Shown: positions 1-5,167 of the stretch, piece by piece
How positions within the stretch are numbered: the stretch's first letter is position 1
How the letters are laid out: every line of letters starts with the position of its first letter
DNA from: Bacteroidales bacterium
GTDB taxonomy: Bacteria > Bacteroidota > Bacteroidia > Bacteroidales > VadinHA17
Length of the DNA stretch: 5,167 bases
Assembly: GCA_013314865.1 (NCBI GenBank)
Contig: JABUEV010000214.1
Location: 1-5,167 of the forward strand
Direction: 5' to 3'
Position numbers and translations under genes: made by a program
Notes under the pieces: generated by a model
What the model was told of the DNA's origin: nothing
Databases searched by the model: none
The model's input: only the letters and a program-made list of their open reading frames with translations

Positions 1-115
1 CAGACCGGTCCATTATTCTTCGCCGCTTCAGGCCATGCGGCAGATGTTCATTAGGCCGACGGTCTTTGTTTTCGGCAGCACTTTTCTTAAATTTGCCAAT
101 TCAAAAGAGGGCGTA
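1..115 (+). other. Unresolved left-edge segment, probably the 3' end of an upstream gene
   Basis: No gene can be assigned here. Three readings are possible on the + strand. Frame 1 ends at a TAG at 52-54 and gives a short tail reading ...FFAASGHAADVH. Frame 3 is open from the edge to a TAA at 114-116 that overlaps the waaA ATG as TAATG, the arrangement typical of translationally coupled genes, but its peptide is rich in Arg and Cys and looks unnatural. Frame 2 is open and runs in phase into waaA without a stop; it includes a VFVFGSTF stretch that I could not assign to a family. The minus strand shows stops in all frames. No promoter or terminator is visible, so waaA is probably transcribed from upstream. 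Confidence 0.3.
103..110 (+). promoter_or_regulatory. Shine-Dalgarno-like site for waaA
   Basis: AAAAGAGG partly matches the AAAGGAGG ribosome-binding consensus and lies five bases before the ATG at 116. No comparable site precedes the in-frame upstream ATGs at 35 and 44. Together with the protein N-terminus, this decides the start in favour of 116. Confidence 0.55.
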
Positions 116-1357
116 ATGAAGATATTATATAACGCAGGGATCTATTTGCTTTCCTTCATCACATTGATTATATCTCCTTTCAGCCGTAAGGTTTTGCATT
201 GGAGACAGGGAAGGAGACACTGGAAAGCGTCTTTGAAAAAGAATATCAGACCAGGAGAAAAGTATGCCTGGATTCATTGTGCCTCTCTGGGGGAGTTTGA
301 GCAGGGAAGGCCGCTTATTGAAGCAATCAGGGTGCAAATGCCTGAAGTCAGGATAATTCTGACTTTTTTTTCTCCGTCGGGTTACGAAATAAGAAAGAAC
401 TACCAGGAGGCATATTATGTATGTTACCTTCCCGTCGACACTCCATCAAATGCCCGGTTCTTTGTAAAAATTGTCAACCCCCTTTTTGCTGTATTTGTAA
501 AGTATGAATTCTGGAACAACTATATCAGCTCTCTTTACAGAAATAAAATACCACTTTATCTTGTTTCAGGAATCTTCAGGCCCGACCAGCATTTTTTCAG
601 ATGGTACGGTTCTTTTTTCAGACAGATGCTGAGTAAGTTCAAACATATATTTGTTCAGGATTACGATTCATACAAGCTGATTGAAGGGATCGGAATAAAA
701 GAAGTGACAATTGCAGGCGACACAAGATTCGACAGGGTCAAAGCTATTGCCAATACGGCGAAGGAGATACCTGTTCTCACTGAATTCAGGGGAGATGAAA
801 AGATGTTTATTGCAGGCAGCAGCTGGGAGCCGGATGAAGAAATAATTGCACAATACATTAATAAATACCCGTTAAGGATGAAATGGGTTTTTGCTCCTCA
901 TGAAACAGATGATCAGCACATTAAAAGGATTGAAAAACTTCTCAGGGTTAAGAGTGTAAGATATACTGATTTCAGAAGTGAAGAAGCCGATTCAAGAGTT
1001 CTGATAATTAATAAAATAGGACTTCTCTCTTCCGCATATAGATATTCTGCCATGGCTGAAATAGGAGGAGGGTTCGGCAAGGGTATACATAATATACTTG
1101 AAGCAGCATGCTGGGGAATACCTGTAATGTTTGGTCCGGTTCACAGGAAATTCAGGGAAGCAGCAGACCTTATAAGGTTGGGCGGAGCAAAGTGCTTCAA
1201 TAATTACCAGGAGTTTGAATCAATAATCGACAAATGGCTCTCCGACCCTGATGAATACAGTAAAGCTGCCGAAACAGCGGGCAAATATGTCAGTGAAAAA
1301 ACAGGTGCAACTGACATTATTATGAAAAAAATCGATGAACAGGTTATTAACAAGTGA
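116..1357 (+). CDS. waaA: 3-deoxy-D-manno-octulosonic acid (Kdo) transferase
   Basis: This 413-residue protein transfers Kdo from CMP-Kdo to the lipid IVA precursor, the first step of LPS inner-core assembly, at the cytoplasmic face of the inner membrane. Residues 8-20 form a hydrophobic N-terminal anchor. The N-terminal glycosyltransferase domain carries WIHCASLGEFEQGRP (52-66); Glu60 matches the catalytic glutamate of the SVGE motif known in this family. KYEFW (129-133) and AGDTRFDRV (200-208) are further family blocks. The C-terminal donor-binding domain shows APHETDD (260-266) and EIGGGFGKGIHNILEAACWGIPVMFGP (315-341), matching the family's GHNxLEPAxxGxPVxxGP motif. The length is normal and no frame break is seen. 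The start at 116 is preferred over the in-frame ATG at 35 because it has a Shine-Dalgarno-like site and puts the anchor at the N-terminus. Whether the enzyme adds one Kdo or more cannot be read from the sequence. The alternative symbol is kdtA. Confidence 0.95.
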   Translation: MKILYNAGIYLLSFITLIISPFSRKVLHWRQGRRHWKASLKKNIRPGEKYAWIHCASLGEFEQGRPLIEAIRVQMPEVRIILTFFSPSGYEIRKNYQEAYYVCYLPVDTPSNARFFVKIVNPLFAVFVKYEFWNNYISSLYRNKIPLYLVSGIFRPDQHFFRWYGSFFRQMLSKFKHIFVQDYDSYKLIEGIGIKEVTIAGDTRFDRVKAIANTAKEIPVLTEFRGDEKMFIAGSSWEPDEEIIAQYINKYPLRMKWVFAPHETDDQHIKRIEKLLRVKSVRYTDFRSEEADSRVLIINKIGLLSSAYRYSAMAEIGGGFGKGIHNILEAACWGIPVMFGPVHRKFREAADLIRLGGAKCFNNYQEFESIIDKWLSDPDEYSKAAETAGKYVSEKTGATDIIMKKIDEQVINK

Positions 1358-1376
1358 TTTTAACAAATTGTTAAAA
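1358..1376. repeat. 19-nt perfect AT-rich palindrome directly after the waaA stop
   Basis: TTTTAACAA and TTGTTAAAA form perfect 9-base arms around a single central A, beginning at the base after the waaA stop codon. As RNA it could fold as seven A/U-rich pairs with a five-base loop and has no U-tract beyond the stem, so it would be a poor intrinsic terminator. The symmetry also suits a dimeric DNA-binding protein. Chance is possible in such AT-rich DNA. Confidence 0.5.
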
Positions 1377-1394
1377 ACTACAACTTGAAATTTC

Positions 1395-1409
1395 AGCTTT
1401 AATAAAGCT
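1395..1409. repeat. 15-nt perfect palindrome in the waaA-receptor spacer
   Basis: AGCTTTA and TAAAGCT are perfect 7-base arms around one central A. The hairpin form would have only about five pairs with a five-base loop and no following T-tract, so an operator-like role is at least as plausible as termination. It is the second single-base-centred palindrome within 40 bases. Confidence 0.45.
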
Positions 1410-1438
1410 CAGAAGATGTAAATTGCACACCCCTGTTT

Positions 1439-1461
1439 AACAAAAAATTAATTATTTTGTT
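1439..1461. repeat. Interrupted inverted repeat before the receptor gene
   Basis: AACAAAA (1439-1445) is complementary to TTTTGTT (1455-1461) across a nine-base AT-only centre. The left arm lies in TTTAACAAA (1436-1444), a nine-base direct copy of 1359-1367 in the palindrome after waaA. The sequence is all A/T except for one base per arm, so this could be chance. Confidence 0.3.
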
Positions 1462-1523
1462 TGAGTATATTAATGGCATATAACAATATTGCAATCAATT
1501 CTTTAATCCTTAATCTTACTGAT

Positions 1524-4500
1524 ATGAAAAGACTTAAGTTACTTTTATCTTCAATTATTCTCTTAATGATGCCTGTCCTTCTTTTCGGACAGGGTGCTAC
1601 CACATCATCACTAAGCGGTAAAATAACCGACTCACGAGGAGAGCCAATGGCAGGAGCCAGTGTAGTGGCTATACATGCACCTTCCGGGACACAGTATGCT
1701 ACAAACACTGACAATGCCGGCAACTACCGCATTCAGAACATGAGGGTCGGTGGCCCTTATACTGTAAACATGTCATTCATAGGTTATGCCACCAAGACTT
1801 ACACAGAAATATATCTGAGACTTGGTGAGACATATGTACAGAATGGCGAGCTGACAGAATCCACAACAGCTCTGCAGGAAGTGGTAGTCACAGCCGGTGT
1901 CAGGAATTCAATACTAAGTTCTGCACGTGCAGGCACACAGACTAACGTCAGCAGTCGCGACCTGGCTAATCTTCCAACAATCAGCAGGAGTATCACCGAC
2001 TTTACCAGGTTAACACCGCAGGCCCAGGGAACCTCTTTCGCAGGACGTGATGGACGTTTTAACACTATCACGGTCGACGGTGCGGCATTCAATAACAACT
2101 TCGGATTAAGCAGTAATCCGTTGCCGGGGGGAAATGCCCAGCCTATTGCACTCGATGCAATCGAGGAAATCTCAGTTAACATGGCTCCATACGACGTAAG
2201 AATGTCACAGTTTACCGGTGCCAGTATCAACGCTGTCACTCGAAGCGGCGATAACACCTACAAGGCATCAGTGTATACATACCTTAGACCAAAATCATTT
2301 ACCGGGAACACTGTTGACGGAAATGATGTTGCAGGAGCCAACGACAGAAACTCACAGAACTATGGATTCAGGGTTGGCGGACCAATAATCAAGAACCGTC
2401 TCTTCTTCTTTGTTAGCGGTGAGTATGAAGTGGAATCACTCCCTGGTGTAACATGGAAACCAAGCGTCGACGGAGTATCTAATCCAAACCTGAAGATTTC
2501 ACGTACCCTTGAATCTGACATGGTCAGGGTTAAGAACTTCCTTCTTTCAGAGTATGGTTATGACCCTGGAAAATACAAGGATTTTGATCCTTTCAAAAAC
2601 CAGAACACCAAGATACTTGCAAGGATCGACTGGAACATCACCAAAGACCACAAGTTTACACTCCGCTACAACGACGTTGTGGGCACTTCAGATCAGGAAA
2701 CAAATGCTACAAGCGGACCGCCAAATAACCCGAGAAACTCCGGGCGTATCAGCAGTCAGTCGCTTGCTTTCTCCAATTCCTTTTACGGCTTTAAAAACAC
2801 TGTAAGATCTATTACCGGAGAACTTAACAGTACCTTTAATCCGAAAATTTCGAATAAATTCCTGGCCAGTTACACCTTTATCCAGGATACCCGTACAAGC
2901 AACTCGTCACTTTTCCCGTTTGTTGATATCTGGAAGGATGGGGACCAGTATATGTCGTTTGGCTATGAACTTTTCAGCTACAACAATGATGTAACAAACA
3001 AAACCCTCAGCATAACAGATAATCTTACAGTAAATTTAAACAAGCATACACTCACTGCCGGTATATCATACGACAGGCTCTTTTTCCGCAACTCATACAT
3101 TCGTGAGGGAACATCATATTACAGATATGCCTCAGTTGATGACTTCATAAACGGAGCTGACCCGATAGGTTTTGGTGTCACATACGGATATAATGGAGTT
3201 GATGCTCCGGGAGCTGAAGCCACCTTTGGTTTTGCTGCAGGATATGCACAGGATGAGTGGCAGATTGTGCGGCAGTTCAAGGTCACTTATGGTGTGCGTC
3301 TTGAATACCCTATTTACATTGATAAGCTGGGTGACAACCCAGCCATATCAGCTCTTACATTTGCAGATAACAGAAAAATGGATGTAGGAACATGGCCCAA
3401 GAGTCAGCTGATAGTTTCACCAAGAATTGGCTTTAACTGGGATGTGACCGGAGACAGGTCAGTTCAGATTCGAGGGGGATCAGGCATTTTTACCGGCCTT
3501 CTTCCATTTGTATGGTTTACAAACCAGCCGACCAACTCAGGACTGATACAGGTGCCTGAGATAGGTTGGGGCACATCAAACAGTGCAAGCATGGCAAATC
3601 TGGTTAACCTGGGATTTCATCCCGACTTTAAGGCATTTATTGCAAGCAGACCTGACCTTTTCCCTCAAACACCGGGTGTATTGCCAAGTAATGCCTCTCT
3701 CGCCCAGGTGGGAAAAGATTTTAAATTCCCGCAGATTTGGCGTTCAAACCTGGGATTCGATATTGAACTGCCATGGAGCATGATCTTTACCGGGGAAGCA
3801 ATCTTTTCAAAAGATATTAACGCTGTCAGACAGATAAATCTGAATCTTGCAGCTCCCGCAGGAACAATGACAGGTCCTGACAACAGACCTTACTGGACCA
3901 CCACCAAGGTGGTTTCCACAGTAAGTAATGCCATGGAACTTACAAATTCTGACCAGGGATACCAGTATTCACTCACAGCCCAGCTAACCAAGAATTTCCG
4001 TAATGGCATTGCCGGTATGTTTGCCTATACCTATACCATGGCAAAGGATGTCACTTCCAACCCCGGCTCCGCAGCCTTTTCGGCTTATTCATCAAATACT
4101 TCCGTAAGAAGCCTTAATAATCCCGAACTGAGTTTCTCGAATTTCGCTGTTCCGCATAAACTGGTTGGCAATATTTCATACCGCCTTGAGTATGCAAAAT
4201 ATTTTGCAACTACTTTTTCTCTTGTATATCAGGGGTATCAGACGGGCAGGTGGTCATACACCTACTCCAACGACCTGAATGGCGACGGTATTTCGTCTGA
4301 CCTTATGTACGTACCTGCAAGCGCAACCGAAATTAATTTTGCTGATCAGACGGGCATGACAGCCGCAGAACAACAGCAGGCTTTCTGGGAATATATAAAC
4401 AATAACGAATACCTGAAGTCAAAGAAAGGAGAATATGTGGAAAGATTCGGACATGTAAAGCCATGGATACACAGATTTGATGCAAAACTTCTTCAGGATG

Positions 4501-4793
4501 TATTCTCCGATTTCGGCACATCGAGGAAATACACTCTACAGATAAGTGTAGACCTGTTGAATGCAGGCAACCTCATAAATGATTCATGGGGAACATATAC
4601 CTACAATCCGCTGGCAAGCTATGACAATGTCCGCCCCCTCTCAGTTGTGACAAAGGGAACCTCAACAACAGCTCCTGTCTACAAGCTTAATGCAACATCT
4701 ATAGATGATTTCAAAAAGAAGACAACCCTCAGCAAGGATATCAGTACTGCAAGTACCTGGGGATGCCTTCTTGGGTTCAGACTTATTTTCTGA
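1524..4793 (+). CDS. Oar-like TonB-dependent outer-membrane receptor with carboxypeptidase-regulatory-like domain
   Basis: This 1089-residue outer-membrane protein probably imports or binds an unknown ligand using TonB-ExbBD energy. Residues 1-23 are a signal peptide: MKRLK, a hydrophobic core, then likely cleavage after LFGQ, with no lipobox cysteine. Residues 29-112 form a carboxypeptidase-regulatory-like beta-sandwich (SGKITDSRGEPMAGASV, then AGNYRIQNMRVGGPYTV). EVVVTAG (119-125) resembles a TonB box or the plug start. The plug runs to about 240 and includes NTITVDGAAFNNNFG (180-194) and INAVTRSGDN (235-244). The rest is the beta-barrel, with the conserved late blocks WIHRFDAKLLQDV (981-993) and YTLQISVDLLNAGNLIN (1003-1019), ending in a C-terminal Phe as outer-membrane proteins do. 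The Met at 1524 is chosen because it begins the signal peptide; the open frame extends to TTG 1461. The overall pattern fits Oar-like receptors better than SusC, and no SusD gene follows. The frame is intact. The substrate cannot be inferred. Confidence 0.9.
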   Translation: MKRLKLLLSSIILLMMPVLLFGQGATTSSLSGKITDSRGEPMAGASVVAIHAPSGTQYATNTDNAGNYRIQNMRVGGPYTVNMSFIGYATKTYTEIYLRLGETYVQNGELTESTTALQEVVVTAGVRNSILSSARAGTQTNVSSRDLANLPTISRSITDFTRLTPQAQGTSFAGRDGRFNTITVDGAAFNNNFGLSSNPLPGGNAQPIALDAIEEISVNMAPYDVRMSQFTGASINAVTRSGDNTYKASVYTYLRPKSFTGNTVDGNDVAGANDRNSQNYGFRVGGPIIKNRLFFFVSGEYEVESLPGVTWKPSVDGVSNPNLKISRTLESDMVRVKNFLLSEYGYDPGKYKDFDPFKNQNTKILARIDWNITKDHKFTLRYNDVVGTSDQETNATSGPPNNPRNSGRISSQSLAFSNSFYGFKNTVRSITGELNSTFNPKISNKFLASYTFIQDTRTSNSSLFPFVDIWKDGDQYMSFGYELFSYNNDVTNKTLSITDNLTVNLNKHTLTAGISYDRLFFRNSYIREGTSYYRYASVDDFINGADPIGFGVTYGYNGVDAPGAEATFGFAAGYAQDEWQIVRQFKVTYGVRLEYPIYIDKLGDNPAISALTFADNRKMDVGTWPKSQLIVSPRIGFNWDVTGDRSVQIRGGSGIFTGLLPFVWFTNQPTNSGLIQVPEIGWGTSNSASMANLVNLGFHPDFKAFIASRPDLFPQTPGVLPSNASLAQVGKDFKFPQIWRSNLGFDIELPWSMIFTGEAIFSKDINAVRQINLNLAAPAGTMTGPDNRPYWTTTKVVSTVSNAMELTNSDQGYQYSLTAQLTKNFRNGIAGMFAYTYTMAKDVTSNPGSAAFSAYSSNTSVRSLNNPELSFSNFAVPHKLVGNISYRLEYAKYFATTFSLVYQGYQTGRWSYTYSNDLNGDGISSDLMYVPASATEINFADQTGMTAAEQQQAFWEYINNNEYLKSKKGEYVERFGHVKPWIHRFDAKLLQDVFSDFGTSRKYTLQISVDLLNAGNLINDSWGTYTYNPLASYDNVRPLSVVTKGTSTTAPVYKLNATSIDDFKKKTTLSKDISTASTWGCLLGFRLIF

Positions 4794-4808
4794 AAAGCTT
4801 TCTTACTT

Positions 4809-4850
4809 TTAACAGGGCTGTCCGAAAACGGACAGCCTTTTTTCTGTTAA
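4809..4850. repeat. Outer inverted repeat enclosing the terminator
   Basis: TTAACAG (4809-4815) is perfectly complementary to CTGTTAA (4844-4850). These arms flank the terminator stem directly on the left and follow its six-T tract on the right. If transcribed through, the RNA could form a longer hairpin with the T-tract as an internal bulge. Whether this matters for termination or 3'-end stability is inference. Confidence 0.55.
4816..4843 (+). terminator. Strong intrinsic terminator after the receptor gene
   Basis: GGCTGTCCG (4816-4824) and CGGACAGCC (4829-4837) form a perfect nine-pair, GC-rich stem with an AAAA loop, followed at once by six T (4838-4843). It begins 22 bases after the receptor stop codon. 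The minus strand lacks a comparable T-tract, so it acts mainly on + strand transcripts and closes the receptor transcription unit. Confidence 0.93.
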
Positions 4851-4865
4851 GAAAATAACGGTTTC

Positions 4866-4941
4866 GTATCAGACAGATTTTTAGTGACTTTGAGACATAA
4901 CTGCTTCAGTTATGGTGATTCACATTTACAAGTATCAGACA
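4866..4941 (+). repeat. Direct repeat pair GTATCAGACA
   Basis: Identical 10-mers occur at 4866-4875 and 4932-4941, 66 bases apart, bracketing the 4896-4914 hairpin. A shorter GTATCA occurs at 5079-5084. No function is recognised. Confidence 0.4.
4896..4914. repeat. Perfect 8-bp hairpin in the downstream spacer
   Basis: CATAACTG (4896-4903) and CAGTTATG (4907-4914) pair perfectly around a CTT loop. No T-tract follows, so it is not an intrinsic terminator. A small palindrome, GTGA-T-TCAC (4915-4923), abuts it on the right, and GTGA at 4884-4887 could pair with TCAC at 4920-4923 as an outer clamp. An RNA structure or a protein-binding site are both possible. Confidence 0.5.
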
Positions 4942-4968
4942 ATCAATAATATACGTCCGGTTAATAAC

Positions 4969-5041
4969 TAATTTGCCAAATGTTAATAAACTTAAAAATT
5001 TTATCTTGCTTTGAGCAGACTGCTTGCATAATTTAGCAAAT
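4969..5041 (+). repeat. Near-identical 13-mer pair spaced 60 bases apart
   Basis: TAATTTGCCAAAT (4969-4981) and TAATTTAGCAAAT (5029-5041) match at 11 of 13 positions. ATTTG-C-CAAAT in the first copy is itself a palindrome, and the second keeps ATTT-AGC-AAAT symmetry. The second copy overlaps the proposed -7 box. They could be paired operator sites, or chance in AT-rich DNA. Confidence 0.35.
5006..5036 (+). promoter_or_regulatory. Weak candidate Bacteroidota-type promoter for the right-edge gene
   Basis: TTG at 5006-5008 could be a -33 element, and TAATTTAG at 5029-5036 differs from the TAnnTTTG -7 consensus at one position. They are separated by 20 bases, close to the usual distance. Transcription would start near 5042, leaving a leader of about 70 bases before ATG 5111. 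In AT-rich DNA such matches are common, so this is tentative. Confidence 0.25.
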
Positions 5042-5110
5042 ACCCGCTATAAAAATCGGTGGTCGTTTAATCTAATCAGTATCAATAAGTAACAGATATA
5101 TTTTCAGAAT

Positions 5111-5167
5111 ATGGGAGAACTTTTTGTCCATGAATCAGTCATTACCTCAGAAAAGATGGCTGAAGAC
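5111..5167 (+). CDS. N-terminal fragment of an unidentified gene, cut by the window edge
   Basis: From ATG 5111 a frame is open to the edge, reading MGELFVHESVITSEKMAED. A second candidate start in another frame is ATG 5130, reading MNQSLPQKRWLK. The first has an AT-rich leader with no Shine-Dalgarno site, usual in this phylum. The second has GGGAGAA at 5113-5119 upstream, a plausible ribosome site at a somewhat long distance, and its basic N-terminus could precede a membrane segment. The fragment is too short to assign a family or to decide between the frames. A gene starting here fits the preceding terminator and long non-coding spacer. Confidence 0.35.
   Translation, partial: MGELFVHESVITSEKMAED

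Larger units (their letters stand above)
1377..1523. other. AT-rich intergenic leader before the receptor gene
   Basis: Apart from two inverted repeats listed separately, I see no gene or RNA here. An open reading extends upstream of the receptor start to a TTG at 1461, with an ATG at 1473, but the encoded extension lacks signal-peptide character. I looked for the Bacteroidota promoter pair (TTTG near -33, TAnnTTTG near -7). TTATTTTG (1452-1459) and TTTGTTTG (1456-1463) each miss one position of the -7 box, but neither has a -33 element at the expected distance, so no promoter is called. The bases before ATG 1524 have no Shine-Dalgarno sequence, which is common in this phylum. Confidence 0.5.
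4844..5110. other. Non-coding spacer between the terminator and the next gene
   Basis: This stretch of about 270 bases is AT-rich, has stops in all frames and shows no recognisable RNA gene. It contains a perfect hairpin (4896-4914), a repeated 10-mer GTATCAGACA (4866 and 4932), a near-repeated 13-mer (4969 and 5029) and a weak promoter candidate (5006-5036), all listed separately. It most likely serves as the promoter and leader region of the gene that begins near the right edge. Confidence 0.5.

Noticed and set aside
35..115. In-frame upstream extension of waaA from ATG 35
   Set aside because: It lacks a ribosome-binding site, would place 27 extra residues before the N-terminal hydrophobic anchor, and a better start with an AAAAGAGG site exists at 116.
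1358..1376. Intrinsic terminator for waaA
   Set aside because: The stem is almost entirely A/T and is not followed by a T-tract, so it was recorded as a palindrome instead.
1452..1463. TTATTTTG / TTTGTTTG as the -7 box of a receptor promoter
   Set aside because: Each misses one consensus position, and neither has a TTTG-like -33 element at the expected distance.
1461..1523. N-terminal extension of the receptor from TTG 1461 or ATG 1473
   Set aside because: The 21 extra residues would bury the clear signal peptide that begins at Met 1524, and they lie in AT-rich leader-like DNA.
1799..2257. 152-codon open reading frame on the minus strand inside the receptor gene
   Set aside because: It lies opposite an intact, strongly family-like coding region, its protein has no recognisable motifs, and it has no start context or neighbours of its own.
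3900..3913. ACCACC-AA-GGTGGT palindrome inside the receptor gene
   Set aside because: It encodes ordinary in-frame residues (TTKVV) within the barrel region and has a loop too short for a stable hairpin; most likely incidental.
1524..4793. SusC-type glycan importer
   Set aside because: The late barrel blocks and plug sequence fit Oar-like receptors better, and no SusD gene follows before the terminator.

Overview
The window looks like chromosomal DNA from a Gram-negative member of the Bacteroidota, probably Bacteroidales-like. Three things point there: a Kdo transferase of the type found in that phylum, a very large TonB-dependent receptor with an N-terminal carboxypeptidase-regulatory-like domain, and AT-rich leaders with poor Shine-Dalgarno sites. 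Everything identifiable is on the + strand. I see no mobile element, CRISPR array, tRNA, rRNA or defence gene.

Layout. Positions 1-115 hold the unresolved tail of something upstream; one reading ends in a TAATG overlap with the next start. Positions 116-1357 encode a complete 3-deoxy-D-manno-octulosonate (Kdo) transferase, WaaA/KdtA, an inner-membrane enzyme of lipid A-core biosynthesis. A 166-base AT-rich spacer (1358-1523) follows, with three short inverted repeats and no convincing promoter. Positions 1524-4793 encode a complete Oar-like TonB-dependent outer-membrane receptor of 1089 residues with a signal peptide. A strong intrinsic terminator lies at 4816-4843, inside a longer nested inverted repeat. 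Positions 4844-5110 appear non-coding and hold a perfect hairpin, two pairs of short direct repeats and a weak promoter candidate. The first codons of another gene probably begin at 5111 or 5130 and run off the right edge.

The two complete genes share the theme of outer-membrane biogenesis and function: WaaA builds the LPS inner core, and the receptor sits in that outer membrane. Nothing shows a direct functional link, and the long spacer suggests they may be transcribed separately. The receptor is followed by a terminator rather than a SusD-type lipoprotein gene, so it is not part of a classical SusCD pair.

I do not see a clearly new biological system. The observations most worth a second look are the clustered palindromes before the receptor gene and the repeat-bearing spacer after its terminator.
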